Part shown: piece by piece, positions 35,950 to 44,829 of the stretch
Layout of the letters: each line of letters opens with the position of its first letter
Position numbering within the stretch: the stretch's first letter is position 1
Source of the DNA: an uncultured bacterium
GTDB taxonomy: Bacteria > Actinomycetota > Coriobacteriia > Coriobacteriales > Atopobiaceae
Assembly (NCBI GenBank): GCA_905215465.1
Contig: CAJMPT010000006.1
Location: 11,323-75,322 of the forward strand
Direction of reading: 5' to 3'
Length of the DNA: 64,000 nt
Translations under genes and position numbers: made by a program
The notes under the pieces: model-generated
Told to the model about the DNA's origin: nothing
Seen by the model: the letters and a program-made list of their open reading frames with translations, nothing else
Database searches by the model: none

Positions 35950-36072
35950 TAGGTCGCCTTGCGTATCCGATGTCCGCCGCTTGTGCTATACCGTGCATGG
36001 CCTGCCACCCGTTTGGACAAGGGCAGGCGTCAGGGCGCCCGGAGGGCGCACGCGGAAAGGACGGATGCGCCC

Positions 36073-37320
36073 ATGCCAGAGCTTGTTAACCCGCTAGCCC
36101 CGCAGCTCACCGGAAAGCTCTCTGCCGAGGTCGAGCGGCTCGTGCGGAAGCAGGTCGCAACGGGTGGCCTGTCTGCCTACGCGTGCTGCGACGTGGCCGC
36201 CATCCGCCGCAGCACCGCCGAGCGTGACCGAGACACCGCCATGCGCCCGGCCTTCGTCCGCGACGCCGAGAAGATCGTCCACCTCCCCGCGTACAACCGC
36301 CTGGGCGGAAAGACCCAGGTCTTCTCCTTCCGCGCCGATGACGACCTCTGCCGGCGCGGCCTGCACGTGCAGCTCGTGGCCCGGGTGGCCCGTGACATCG
36401 GTCGCGCGCTCGGCCTCAACCTCGACCTCATCGAGGCCATTGCCTTGGGGCATGACCTCGGCCACACGCCGTTTGGCCACGCGGGCGAGCGCTTCCTCAA
36501 CGAGTCCTTCAACCGCCGGTGCGGCCGGTGGTTCTTCCACAACGTCCAGAGCGTGCGCGTGATGGACGTGCTGGGCGGGCGAAACGTGTCACTCCAGGTG
36601 CTTGACGGCACCCTCTGCCACAACGGCGAGTTCGAGCAGCAGGTCTTTGAGACCAGCGGCCTGGCGGAGTTTGACACCTTCGACCGCGTGGTGGAGTCCT
36701 GCTGGCGTGGTGGCGCCGAGGCCATAGCCCAGCTGCGGCCCATGACGCTCGAGGGCTGCGTGGTGCGTGTGAGCGACATCATTGCCTACGTGGGCAAGGA
36801 CCGCCAGGACGCCGTCCGGGCGGGGCTGCTGCCCGAGGACGCCTTCGAGGACGGCCTGGGCGGCGCCTACAACGCATGGGCCCTCACTGCCTTTGTGGCG
36901 GACGTCGTGGAGAACAGCGCGGGCAAGGACCACATCGAGATGAGCCCCGCGGGCTTTGCCGAGCTGCGGCGCGCCAAGCGCGAGAACTACCAGAAGATCT
37001 ACGGCTCCTCCGAGGTGGACGGGGACTTTGGCCGTGAGGTCGCCGAGCTCTTTGACGCCCTCTACGACCACGAGCTCGCGGCCCTCAGGTCCGGCGACGA
37101 GAAGAGCGCCATCATGGCCCAGCATGTGCTTCCCACCGAGCGCAGGCTCTCCTACTACGGCCGCACCTACGATTGGGAGGACGACCCCGACCAGACCGTG
37201 GTGGACTTCATCTCGTCGATGACCGACGACTACTTCATGGCCACCTGCGAGGCGCTCTTTCCCTCGGCCGCGCGCGTCTTTCCCAGGCGCGGGTACTTCT
37301 CGGCTGACGCGAGGCCGTAG
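36073..37320 (+). CDS. dgt: dGTP triphosphohydrolase-like HD-domain protein
   Basis: The 415-residue protein has the HD-superfamily order of dGTPases: RDAEKIVHLPAYNRLGGKTQ with VFSFR, then LHVQLVARVARDIGRALGLN, then LGHDLGHTPFGHAGE with His127-Asp128. These enzymes cut dNTPs to nucleoside plus triphosphate and can affect phage replication. AAAGGACGG lies before ATG 36073; upstream in-frame extension lacks similarity. It stands alone between the SGNH-GNAT gene and the convergent BrnT/BrnA pair. Confidence 0.88.
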   Translation: MPELVNPLAPQLTGKLSAEVERLVRKQVATGGLSAYACCDVAAIRRSTAERDRDTAMRPAFVRDAEKIVHLPAYNRLGGKTQVFSFRADDDLCRRGLHVQLVARVARDIGRALGLNLDLIEAIALGHDLGHTPFGHAGERFLNESFNRRCGRWFFHNVQSVRVMDVLGGRNVSLQVLDGTLCHNGEFEQQVFETSGLAEFDTFDRVVESCWRGGAEAIAQLRPMTLEGCVVRVSDIIAYVGKDRQDAVRAGLLPEDAFEDGLGGAYNAWALTAFVADVVENSAGKDHIEMSPAGFAELRRAKRENYQKIYGSSEVDGDFGREVAELFDALYDHELAALRSGDEKSAIMAQHVLPTERRLSYYGRTYDWEDDPDQTVVDFISSMTDDYFMATCEALFPSAARVFPRRGYFSADARP

Positions 37321-37326
37321 GGGCGG

Positions 37327-37680
37327 CTAGCCCTCGGCCCGGCAGCTGGGGGCCCCATCGTCCGCGGGCGGCTCAGGCTTCTGCGCGCCTGCCCCGCTCT
37401 GGGGCGCCGGTCGCGGCATACGCAGGTTGGCGAGGGCGTCCAGGCGGTCCTCGAGGTCAAGGCGCTCTGCCAGCCAGGACTTGATGAGCGCCTGGCGGGG
37501 AACCCCGCTGGTTGAGGCGCGCGCGTCAAGCCGGTCGATCATGGCGAGCGGCATGTCCACGCCCACGCGCCGCTGCTTTAGCCCCGGGCGGTCGCTGTAG
37601 TCCGCGTACTGGGCAACGTCCACTCCCTCGTCAAACATGCGCTCTAGCTCTTCCATACTTGGCTTGCTCTTCCTAGTCAT
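37327..37680 (-). CDS. brnA: BrnA-like antitoxin (CopG/ribbon-helix-helix family)
   Basis: The 117-residue protein contains a ribbon-helix-helix core, VGVDMPLAMIDRLDARA followed by GVPRQALIKSWLAERL, preceded by an acidic EELERMFDEGVDVAQY segment. This is the arrangement of BrnA antitoxins, which neutralise BrnT and repress their own promoter. It overlaps the toxin gene by eight bases, with the toxin first as usual for brnTA. The C-terminal ~35 residues are Pro/Ala-rich and look disordered. Confidence 0.85.
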   Translation of the reverse strand: MTRKSKPSMEELERMFDEGVDVAQYADYSDRPGLKQRRVGVDMPLAMIDRLDARASTSGVPRQALIKSWLAERLDLEDRLDALANLRMPRPAPQSGAGAQKPEPPADDGAPSCRAEG

Positions 37681-37951
37681 GGTGGTGCCTCTCCATTTCC
37701 CTCTTGCTTGAGTACCTTGCCGAGATGATCCTGATGCTGTCTTTCCGGAAGGTCACGACGGCTGACATGTAGACGCGTGGCCCAAGCCGTGCGACCACGA
37801 GCCAACGGTTCTCTGGCTGCTCGCAGAGACGGTAGCGAACCCTCCTCTCGTCATCCCAGATGGTCCGTGCCCGCTCGAAGGAGAGGCCGTGCTTCTTTAG
37901 GTTGGCCTCTGCCTTCTGAGGGTCCCACTCAAACAGGTAGTCCTCATACAT
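37673..37951 (-). CDS. brnT: BrnT-like ribonuclease toxin
   Basis: The 92-residue protein begins FEWDPQKAEANLKKHGLSFE and contains RLGPRVYMSAVVTFRKDSIRIISARYSSKREME, the full length and pattern of BrnT toxins of the RelE-like fold, including the conserved RIISAR and terminal Glu/Arg. It would cleave RNA and stop growth when BrnA is lost. TTGGAGACAC precedes ATG 37951. A possible promoter TTGTGA-17-TAGAAC and a GGTCATGAAGTGATACC dyad-like element lie upstream on the minus strand (about 37960-38022). Confidence 0.9.
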   Translation of the reverse strand: MYEDYLFEWDPQKAEANLKKHGLSFERARTIWDDERRVRYRLCEQPENRWLVVARLGPRVYMSAVVTFRKDSIRIISARYSSKREMERHHHD

Positions 37952-38034
37952 TGTGTCTCCAATATGGTATCACTTCATGACCTATTAAGTTCTATCCAGG
38001 TACAAAATCGGTCACAACCAAATGCAGCCGAGAA

Positions 38035-38076
38035 GGGCGGCCCGCGGTGGCCGAGTCAAGGCGCCGCGGGCCGCCC
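38035..38076. terminator. 13-bp GC hairpin downstream of the 38096 gene
   Basis: GGGCGGCCCGCGG (38035-38047) pairs exactly with CCGCGGGCCGCCC (38064-38076). It lies just after the minus-strand hypothetical gene. There is no T-tract. Confidence 0.5.
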
Positions 38077-38095
38077 GGGGGAGTGCGCCCGCCCG

Positions 38096-38560
38096 CTACG
38101 CCACCTGGCCGGGCCTCACGATGACGTCCCTGCAGCCGTTGATGACCAGCTGGACCTGCGGCGCGTTGCCCGCGGCAAGGCCGTAGCCAATCTCCAGGGC
38201 GCGTCCGAGGCACTCGTCGAAGTCCTCCTCGTCCTTATCGCCAAAGACCTCCTCCTGCGAGACGAGCCCCTCGAAGAGCTCGCTGATCGAGGGAATGCCG
38301 TGTTCCGTTTTGGTGCCGGGGCCATCCGTGGTCTTCTCACCAGCGCCGGCGCGTGCCTCTGCGGGTCGTGCCTGTCCAAAGCGCTCCGTGCGCCGGATGA
38401 TGAGGTCGCGTACCTCCTCGAGGAAGTCCGGGTCGTCCACCTGGTCCTCCCTCACGCTCAGGACCAAGACGTCAGGTGGGAACTCCCTCTTCGCGGGCCG
38501 CTCGGTCTCGCCTTCCATGAGGTCGAGGGCAAACCTCGCCTCGGGCCAATACAGTGCCAT
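38096..38560 (-). CDS. Hypothetical acidic protein, 154 residues
   Basis: I do not recognise this family. The start ATG 38560 is supported by GGAGGAAAGGAG nine bases upstream; a longer frame to 38788 lacks such a site. The protein is acidic and Glu/Asp-rich, with a helical N-terminal half (FALDLMEGETE to FLEEVRDLIIRR), a Gly/Thr-rich linker near residues 80-95, and a C-terminal part VQLVINGCRDVIV. It has no signal peptide or membrane segment. Neighbours give no functional hint. Confidence 0.7.
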   Translation of the reverse strand: MALYWPEARFALDLMEGETERPAKREFPPDVLVLSVREDQVDDPDFLEEVRDLIIRRTERFGQARPAEARAGAGEKTTDGPGTKTEHGIPSISELFEGLVSQEEVFGDKDEEDFDECLGRALEIGYGLAAGNAPQVQLVINGCRDVIVRPGQVA

Positions 38561-38735
38561 CTCGTGCTCCTTTCCTCCGACCATTGGGGTGGCAGGGAGC
38601 GTATCAGCGAAGGCACTTGCACTTCTCTTTCCATAAGCGGACAGCTGGCTTACACCGCAGCTCGCGGGGCGTGGAGCCGTCGGGCGACTCGGCGGGCGGC
38701 GGCGCAGTCTCCTGTGGGCGGTGCCCTTTGGACAG

Positions 38736-38763
38736 AAAAACGCCCCCGCTTTTGCGAGGGCGT
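38736..38763 (-). terminator. Terminator of the merR gene
   Basis: On the minus strand ACGCCCTCGC pairs with GCGGGGGCGT across AAAA and is followed by TTTT, 70 bases after the MerR stop. Confidence 0.85.
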
Positions 38764-38833
38764 GTCTGAACGTGACAAGTTGGTGCAAGCAGTGACAAAC
38801 GCGAGCTAGACGGCACTGCGGCTGCGGGACTGC

Positions 38834-39211
38834 CTACTTGGCCATCTTCTTCTTGGACTCTATGATGAGGTCCTCGTAGTGGGCGATCTTGTAGTCAAGG
38901 CGATCGAGGCCGGCCTGCATCTCGGTCATGCGCTCGCGGACCTTGTCGCGCTCCTCCTCCAGGATGGCCTTGCGCGCCTCGAGCGTGGCGTCGCCGCCCT
39001 CGAAGAGCTCCATGTACTCGATGAGCGCCTCGATGGAGACGTTGGCGCCGCGCATGCACTTGACGAAGCGGATGCGTGCGAGGTCCTGCTCGCCGTAGTC
39101 GCGCACGCCGCTCTCGTTGCGGCGCACGGGCCGAAGAAGGCCGATGCGTTCGTAGTAGCGCAGCGTGTCCGCGCTGATGCCAAGCCGCTTGGAAACCTCC
39201 GCGATGCGCAT
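38834..39211 (-). CDS. MerR-family transcriptional regulator
   Basis: The 125-residue protein has the winged-helix start RIAEVSKRLGISADTLRYYE and continues with RIGLLRPVRRNESGVRDYGE. A long coiled-coil dimer helix makes up the C-terminal half (ILEEERDKVRERMTEMQ). No metal-binding cysteine pair is present; a single Cys52 lies in FVKCMRG, as in the NmlR/AdhR aldehyde- and oxidant-responsive subgroup. AAGGAG precedes ATG 39211. Its promoter at 39266-39296 carries a dyad in a 19-bp spacer, which implies autoregulation. The adjacent upstream gene is an aldo/keto reductase on the same strand. Confidence 0.92.
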   Translation of the reverse strand: MRIAEVSKRLGISADTLRYYERIGLLRPVRRNESGVRDYGEQDLARIRFVKCMRGANVSIEALIEYMELFEGGDATLEARKAILEEERDKVRERMTEMQAGLDRLDYKIAHYEDLIIESKKKMAK

Positions 39212-39265
39212 GGCGCGCTCCTTTCATGACGTGCGGATGGGGAGAAGTACGCTCTCCTTGCCTGG

Positions 39266-39296
39266 TTTGTACCACCTGGACCCAGCTCCAGGTCAA
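39266..39296 (-). promoter_or_regulatory. MerR-type promoter with operator dyad
   Basis: Read on the minus strand, TTGACC (39296-39291) and TACAAA (39271-39266) are 19 bases apart, the overlong spacing of MerR-activated promoters. The spacer region holds a perfect dyad ACCTGGA-N6-TCCAGGT (39274-39293). MerR proteins untwist such spacers to activate. It points at the merR gene itself. Confidence 0.85.
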
Positions 39297-39318
39297 CGAG
39301 AAAGACCCTTCTCGCCGC

Positions 39319-40455
39319 CTACTCCGCCGGGGCCTCGAACTCCGCCACGACCTCCTGCAGAAGCTCGCGGATGGGTAGGTGCTGGGGGCAGGCGCGCTCG
39401 CACTTGCCGCAGCGGATGCAGTCGCTCGCGCGGCCACGGCCCTTGGTGTGGACGTTGTTGTAGTAGAAGGCCTGCCCGCGGTCGCCGTAGGCGCGCTTGG
39501 CGTTGAGGCAGGCAAAGAGCGACGAGATGTCGATGCGCCTGGGGCAGCCCTCCGTGCAGTAGCGGCACGCGGTGCAGGCAACGACGTCCTGCTCGTGCAT
39601 GACGTCCACCACGCGCGCAAGCCCGGCCCGCTCCTCCTCGGTGAGCGGAAGCGCCGGCGAGAAGGTCTGGACGTTCTGCTCCATCTGCTCGGTGGTGCCC
39701 ATGCCGGAAAGGACCATGGCCACGCCCTCGTGGTCGGCGGCAAAGCGCAGCGCGTAGCTGGCGGGGGAGTCCGGGCAGGTCTGGGCCAGCGCCTCGGCGG
39801 CTGCCGGCGGCAGCGCGGCCAGGGTGCCGCCCTTGATGGGCTCCATGACCATGACCGGCTTGCCGTGGGCGCGACAGACCTCATAGCAGGCGCGGCTCTG
39901 GATTGAGACGTCGTCCCAGTCAAGGTAGTTGAGCTGCAGCTGCACGCACTCCACCTCGGGGTGCTCGGTCAGGATCTGGTCCAGGACCTCGGCGGTGTCG
40001 TGGAAGCTGATGCCAAAGTGGCGCACGCGGCCGTCCCGCACCAGCTTGTAGGCCTCCTCGTAGGCGCCCAGGCGCTGGTACTTGGCATAGCTGTCGCGGC
40101 TTTGGGCGTGCATGAGCAGCAGGTCGAAGTACTCCACGCCGCAGGCGGAAAGCTCCTCCTCCAGCAGCGGGACGATCCTCTCGGTGGTGTCGAAGTTGCC
40201 GTTGGTGAGCTTGTCCACCAGGAAGAACTCCTCGCGGGCGTGGCGGCTGGTGAGCGCTGCGCGGATGGCCGGCTCGCTCTTGCCCTCCAGGTAGACATGG
40301 GCGGTGTCAAAGTAGTTGAAGCCGGCGTCCAGGAAGGCGTCGACCATCTGGCTGAACTGCGGGATGTCTATCTCGCCGTCCTCAAGGCGCGGCAGCCTCA
40401 TGCAGCCAAAGCCGAGCCTTCCCTTGGCGCGCTCGAAGGGGTCGGTCTGCGTCAC
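39319..40455 (-). CDS. Aldo/keto reductase with C-terminal 4Fe-4S domain
   Basis: This 378-residue protein is a ferredoxin-type aldo/keto reductase. The barrel starts LGFGCMRLPR and carries FDTAHVYLEGKSE with Asp and Tyr of the active site, VDKL with Lys, and LLLMHAQSRD with the His position. The C-terminal cysteines ACTACRYCTEGCP and CIRCGKCERACP (the second near residues 345-356) form two iron-sulfur binding sets. Such proteins occur in anaerobes and probably use ferredoxin-like electron transfer. The start is GTG 40455, with GAGGAGAGG upstream. It lies upstream of merR. Confidence 0.9.
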   Translation of the reverse strand: MTQTDPFERAKGRLGFGCMRLPRLEDGEIDIPQFSQMVDAFLDAGFNYFDTAHVYLEGKSEPAIRAALTSRHAREEFFLVDKLTNGNFDTTERIVPLLEEELSACGVEYFDLLLMHAQSRDSYAKYQRLGAYEEAYKLVRDGRVRHFGISFHDTAEVLDQILTEHPEVECVQLQLNYLDWDDVSIQSRACYEVCRAHGKPVMVMEPIKGGTLAALPPAAAEALAQTCPDSPASYALRFAADHEGVAMVLSGMGTTEQMEQNVQTFSPALPLTEEERAGLARVVDVMHEQDVVACTACRYCTEGCPRRIDISSLFACLNAKRAYGDRGQAFYYNNVHTKGRGRASDCIRCGKCERACPQHLPIRELLQEVVAEFEAPAE

Positions 40456-40478
40456 GGTGGTTCCTCTCCTCGTGGCTC

Positions 40479-40513
40479 AAAAAGGGTGGCAGGGAGCTGT
40501 CGCCCCCGCCACC
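40479..40513 (-). terminator. Terminator of the map gene
   Basis: On the minus strand GGTGGCGGG pairs with CCCTGCCACC (one bulge) and is followed by a T-run opposite 40479-40483, between map and the aldo/keto reductase. Confidence 0.65.
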
Positions 40514-40580
40514 TCGGAACGCCCAAAGGCAAGGGTCTCCCTTTTACCTGGCAACTAACAACGTCCCCACTGTCTGGCGG

Positions 40581-41465
40581 CTACCAGCTGAGGAGCTCGT
40601 AGCCGTCCTCGGTGACGACGAGCTGGACCTCCCACTGGGCGGAGTCGGAGCCGTCGGCGGTGCGGACGGTCCAGCCGTTGGGGTCGCTCATGTCGATGTC
40701 GGCGCCGCCGGCGTTGACCATGGGCTCGATGGTGAAGCACATGCCCGGCACGAGCACGGGCCCCTCGCCCGGCTCACCCACAAAGCCCACGAAGGGGTCC
40801 TCGTGGAACTCCTTGCCAATGCCGTGCCCGCCGAACTCGCGCACCACGTTGAAGGCGGCCGCCTCCACGCAGCTCTGGACGGCGTGGGACATGTCACCCA
40901 GCGTGGCCCAGGGCTTGACGGCGGCAAGGCCCTCTTGGACGCTCTGGCGCGTGACGTCCACCAGGCGCTGGCGCTCGGGGCTCACCTCGCCGATGCAGAA
41001 CATGCGGCTGGAGTCCGAGAAGTACCCGTCCAGGATGGTGGAGCAGTCCACGTTGACGATGTCGCCCTCCTGGAGGACGTCCTTCTCGCTGGGGATGCCG
41101 TGGCAGACCACGCTGTTGATGGAGGTGCAGACGCTGTTGGGGAAGCCCTCGTAGTTGAGGTCTGCGGGAACGCCGCCGTGCTCGACGGTGTAGTCGTAGA
41201 TCCACTGGTCCACCTCGGCGGTGGTCACGCCGGGGCCGATGTGGGCGGCCACGTAGTCAAGGACGCCGATGTTGATGGCCGCCGAGCGCTTGATGCCCTC
41301 GATGTCGGCAGGTGTCTTGAGGAGGCTGCGGACGGGCACCTCGAAGCCCTCGTTGTAGAGGTGGTCCAGGCGCTGGTCCAGAAGGGCGTGGCACTTCTTG
41401 TACTTCTTGCCGCTTCCGCACCAGCAGGCGTCGTTGCGGCCAGGGACGGGCAGGTTGTCATACAT
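40581..41465 (-). CDS. map: Methionine aminopeptidase type I with N-terminal SEC-C zinc motif
   Basis: The 294-residue protein removes the initiator methionine. Residues 9-25 form a SEC-C motif (GRNDACWCGSGKKYKKC), which in other proteins binds zinc and ribosome or SecB partners. The peptidase metal ligands are visible in VDCSTILDGYFSDSS (two Asp), GHGIGKEFHEDP (His), FTIEPM (Glu) and QWEVQLV (Glu). GGAAAGAAAGGAAG precedes ATG 41465. It is longer than the E. coli enzyme because of the zinc motif. Confidence 0.94.
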   Translation of the reverse strand: MYDNLPVPGRNDACWCGSGKKYKKCHALLDQRLDHLYNEGFEVPVRSLLKTPADIEGIKRSAAINIGVLDYVAAHIGPGVTTAEVDQWIYDYTVEHGGVPADLNYEGFPNSVCTSINSVVCHGIPSEKDVLQEGDIVNVDCSTILDGYFSDSSRMFCIGEVSPERQRLVDVTRQSVQEGLAAVKPWATLGDMSHAVQSCVEAAAFNVVREFGGHGIGKEFHEDPFVGFVGEPGEGPVLVPGMCFTIEPMVNAGGADIDMSDPNGWTVRTADGSDSAQWEVQLVVTEDGYELLSW

Positions 41466-41534
41466 GTCTAACTTCCTTTCTTTCTGCTGGTGAGTATCGC
41501 ACTTCTCGGCTGGGCACGTGCGGCGAGAAGGGCG

Positions 41535-42311
41535 TCACGCCAGGCCGGCCATCTCCAGGGCGGTCTTGGCAAAAAGGATGGCAAGCACCAGCAGGATGAT
41601 GGGCCTGACCACGCGCGAGCCGCCCCGCATGACCATGCCAGCGCCCAGCAGGTGCCCGGCCACAGAGAAGGCCGAGGCCACTGCGCCCAGCGCGATCCAG
41701 CTCTGACCGGCCAGCGCTAGCGTGGCAAAGCCAGAGACGTTACTTGCGAGGTTGATGACCTTGGTCTGCCCGACGCAGTCCGTTACGCCCAGGCGGGCGA
41801 AGGCGGAGAGCCCAAGGATGAGGAAGGTGCCGGTGCCCGGCCCATAGAAGCCGTCGTAGACACCGCAGGCCAGGGCCACGCAGCACATGACGGCCCGCCT
41901 GCGCCCGCGGGGCATCTCCTCGGTGGCCGGCAGCAGCGCCCGGCGCCGCAGCGTGAGCGCTGCCACCACGGGCAGCAGCACCATGAGAACCACGCGGAAG
42001 CGCTCCTCGGGCAGGAGCATGGAGAGCCTGGCGCCGCCCACGCTGGCCGCAAGCGAGCACGCGGCCGCGGGCACCGCCAGCCCCCAGTCCACGTAGCCGC
42101 TGCGCACGAAGCGCCCGCACGAGAACGCCGTGCCCACCATGGAGCTCATCTTGTTGGTACCTATGGCCAGGTGCGCGGGCAGGCCGCACAGCAGGTAGGC
42201 CGGCAGCGTGATGAGGCCCCCGCCTCCGGCGATGGCGTCCACGAAGCTTCCCAGAAACACCAGGGGGCATAGTATCAGCAGGATGTGCGGGTCGGGCAGG
42301 CCGAGGGGCAT
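41535..42311 (-). CDS. TSUP (TauE/SafE) family permease
   Basis: The 258-residue membrane protein has about eight hydrophobic segments. The N-terminal repeat FLGSFVDAIAGGGGLITLPA and GTNKMSSMVGT, and the second repeat YDGFYGPGTGTFLILGLSA and GQTKVINLASN, are the paired signatures of sulfite/sulfoacetate-type exporters. The substrate is unknown. ATG 42311 was chosen for the GAGAGGA site upstream and because similarity starts there. It is divergent from priA. Confidence 0.88.
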   Translation of the reverse strand: MPLGLPDPHILLILCPLVFLGSFVDAIAGGGGLITLPAYLLCGLPAHLAIGTNKMSSMVGTAFSCGRFVRSGYVDWGLAVPAAACSLAASVGGARLSMLLPEERFRVVLMVLLPVVAALTLRRRALLPATEEMPRGRRRAVMCCVALACGVYDGFYGPGTGTFLILGLSAFARLGVTDCVGQTKVINLASNVSGFATLALAGQSWIALGAVASAFSVAGHLLGAGMVMRGGSRVVRPIILLVLAILFAKTALEMAGLA

Positions 42312-42367
42312 GGCGGTCCTCTCTGAAGGCGGTCGGCAGACCCACGGTACGCCGCCGTCGCGCGCGT

Positions 42368-42373
42368 TACAAT
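42368..42373 (+). promoter_or_regulatory. Possible -10 box of priA (TACAAT)
   Basis: TACAAT stands 69 bases before the priA GTG in the divergent gap with the permease. No good -35 is seen at the usual distance. Confidence 0.4.
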
Positions 42374-42441
42374 CAATGCCCTGCAGGCGAGAGGTTCCTG
42401 CAACAAACCCCAGCAAGATGAACCAGAAGGGACGACGGCCC

Positions 42442-44745
42442 GTGAGCTACGCCAGCGTCGCGCTCGACATACCGATCCGCGCCATAGACGCGGCCTACGA
42501 CTACCTCGTGCCCGCTGAGCTGGCGGCGACGGTGGCCGTGGGCGCCACGGTGCTCGTGCCCTTCTCGGGCCGCGACGCCGTGGGCTACGTCATGGACGTC
42601 CACGATGAGCCCCCCGCGGGCGTGGCGCCCGGCCGCGTGAGGACGGTGACGCAGGTCCTGGCCGAGCCCGCCTTTGACGAGGCCAGCGCCCGCGTGGCCC
42701 GCTGGATGGCCGCCGAGTACGCCTGCCCCCTTTGCGAGGCGGTCCGCCCCTTCCTGGCGCCCGGCCAGAAGGTCCGCGTGACCCGCGCCTCCGCGGACGC
42801 CCCCTGGCAGCTGGTCAGCGAGAAGGCCGGCCCGGTCGACGAGCGATGGGTGGGCCTTGCGCCCGCGGCCAACGACTACGCCCCCGGCCAGCGCGCCAGC
42901 CGCCAGCGCGCCGTCCTGGAGGCCCTGCGCGAGGGCCCGCAGCGCGTGGCCGAGCTCTCCGCCACCATCCCCGGTGCCGCGAGCGCCGTGACCGCCCTGG
43001 CCAAGCGCGGCGTTGTGGAGGTCTTCTCTCGCCGCAGCGTGCGCGGCTCGGAGGCAACCTCGCTTTCCAGCGCGGCCGCCCCGCGGCCGGAGCGCCTCAC
43101 GGCGGGCCAGGTGGAGGCCCTCGCGGCCATCGACGCGGCCCGCGAGGAGGCGGCCGGCGGCGTGGTGCTGGTGGACGGCGTGACGGGCTCCGGCAAGACC
43201 GAGGTCTACCTGGACGCCATCGAGCGCTCCCTTGCCGCCGGGCGCGGGGCCATCGTCCTGGTGCCCGAGATCTCCCTCACGGCCCAGACGGTGGGGCGCT
43301 TTCGCAGCCGCTTTGGCGAGGACGTGGCCGTGCTGCACTCGCGCCTCTCCACGGGCGAGCGCTTTGACCAGTGGGACCTCGTGCGCCGCGGCCAGGCCCA
43401 CGTGGTGGTGGGCGCCCGCTCGGCGCTCTTCGCCCCGCTGGCAGACCCCGGCCTCATCATCATCGACGAGGAGCACGAGGCCTCCTACAAGCAGGACTCC
43501 TCCCCGCGCTACCACGCCCGCGAGGTGGCCGCCCGCATGGCCGCCGAGCGCGGCTGCGCCCTGGTGCTGGGAAGCGCCACGCCCTCCCTGGAGAGCCTGG
43601 CCCGCTGCCGTGCCGGCCACTTCCTGGGCCGCCCCTGGACGCGCGTGAGCATGCCGGAGCGGCCGGCGGGCGCCGTCCTTCCCAAGGTGACCATCGTGGA
43701 CATGGCCGAGCAGTTCCGCGGCGGCGGCCGCGGGGTCTTCTCGGCACCTCTGGCCCACGCGCTCGAGGGCGTCTGCGAGCGTCGCGAGAAGGCCGTGCTG
43801 CTCCTTAACCGCCGCGGGTTTGCCAACTTCCTCATGTGCCGCGAGTGCGGGTGCGTGCCGGAGTGCCCGCACTGCAGCTGCGCCCTCACCTACCACGAGC
43901 GCACCCACTCGCTCATGTGCCACACCTGCGGCCGCGCCTGGCCGGTGCGCGCCTACCCGGACCCGTCCACCTGCTGCCCCAACTGCGGCAGCCGCTACAT
44001 GGGCGCCTACGGCGTGGGCACCCAGCGCGTTGAGGACGAGCTTCACGCGCTTCTGCCCGAGGGCGTGGAGGTCATCCGCATGGACGCGGACACCACGCGC
44101 ACCAAGGGCGCCCACCAGCGGCTCCTCGAGCAGTTTGACGCTGCGGAGTGCGCGGTGCTCGTGGGCACGCAGATGATCGCCAAGGGCCTGGACTTCCCGG
44201 AGGTCACCCTGGTGGGCGTCATCAACGCCGACACCATGCTCAAGCTGCCGGACTTCCGTGCGGCAGAGCGCACCTACGACCTGCTTGAGCAGGTGGCGGG
44301 CCGCGCCGGCAGGGGAGGGCGCCCTGGTGAGGTCGTGGTCCAGACCTACTGGGCCACCCACCCCGCCATGCAGGCCGTCCTTCTCCACGACCGCTCGGTG
44401 TTTCTTGCCGCGGAGCTGGAGGAGCGCGAGGACGCCGGCTACCCGCCGTTCTCGCGCCTGGGAAACGTCACCCTGTGGGGCCGCGACGAGCGCGCCGTGC
44501 GCCAGGCCGCCGACGACATGGCCGCCGCCCTGCGCGAGCAGGTGGGGGCCCGTGCGGGCTGGGAGGTCTTGGGCCCCACCGACTGCGTGAAGGCCCGCGT
44601 CAAGGACCAGGTCCGCCGCCACGTGATGGTCAAGGCCCCCTCCGAGGCCGCGCTGGGAGCCGTGTTGTCCTCGTGTGCGGCCTCCCTTGGGCGCCTCCAG
44701 GGCATTAACATGGCACTAGACGTAGACGCGTACGACATGATGTAG
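42442..44745 (+). CDS. priA: Primosomal protein N' (PriA helicase)
   Basis: This 767-residue superfamily 2 helicase restarts stalled replication forks. The 3' DNA-binding domain is at the N-terminus (LDIPIRAIDAAYDYLVP). Walker A is VTGSGKTEVYLDA near residue 249, and Walker B is IIIDEEHEASYKQ near 339. Eight cysteines in CRECGCVPECPHC, MCHTCGR and CCPNCGS bind two zinc ions near 465-515. GTG 42442 is preferred because AAGGGACG stands nine bases upstream; ATG 42418 lacks a site. It opens the priA-def-fmt-rsmB region common in bacteria. Confidence 0.95.
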   Translation: MSYASVALDIPIRAIDAAYDYLVPAELAATVAVGATVLVPFSGRDAVGYVMDVHDEPPAGVAPGRVRTVTQVLAEPAFDEASARVARWMAAEYACPLCEAVRPFLAPGQKVRVTRASADAPWQLVSEKAGPVDERWVGLAPAANDYAPGQRASRQRAVLEALREGPQRVAELSATIPGAASAVTALAKRGVVEVFSRRSVRGSEATSLSSAAAPRPERLTAGQVEALAAIDAAREEAAGGVVLVDGVTGSGKTEVYLDAIERSLAAGRGAIVLVPEISLTAQTVGRFRSRFGEDVAVLHSRLSTGERFDQWDLVRRGQAHVVVGARSALFAPLADPGLIIIDEEHEASYKQDSSPRYHAREVAARMAAERGCALVLGSATPSLESLARCRAGHFLGRPWTRVSMPERPAGAVLPKVTIVDMAEQFRGGGRGVFSAPLAHALEGVCERREKAVLLLNRRGFANFLMCRECGCVPECPHCSCALTYHERTHSLMCHTCGRAWPVRAYPDPSTCCPNCGSRYMGAYGVGTQRVEDELHALLPEGVEVIRMDADTTRTKGAHQRLLEQFDAAECAVLVGTQMIAKGLDFPEVTLVGVINADTMLKLPDFRAAERTYDLLEQVAGRAGRGGRPGEVVVQTYWATHPAMQAVLLHDRSVFLAAELEEREDAGYPPFSRLGNVTLWGRDERAVRQAADDMAAALREQVGARAGWEVLGPTDCVKARVKDQVRRHVMVKAPSEAALGAVLSSCAASLGRLQGINMALDVDAYDMM

Positions 44746-44753
44746 GAATGATA

Positions 44754-44782
44754 CGAAGGGACAGTCCCTTCGCATCTTTTTT
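44754..44782 (+). terminator. Terminator after priA, GGGACAG hairpin family
   Basis: CGAAGGGA pairs perfectly with TCCCTTCG across CAG and is followed by CATCTTTTTT. The stem centre is shared with the hairpin at 3415 and, more loosely, with that at 45387. Confidence 0.88.
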
Positions 44783-44829
44783 GAGGCTGCCGTGGGCGGC
44801 CTCGCGCCGGAACAAGAAGGAGGACCCCC

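Noticed and set aside
42373..44622. 749-residue minus-strand frame over priA
   Set aside because: Shadow of priA; Gly/Ala/His-rich without any recognisable motif.
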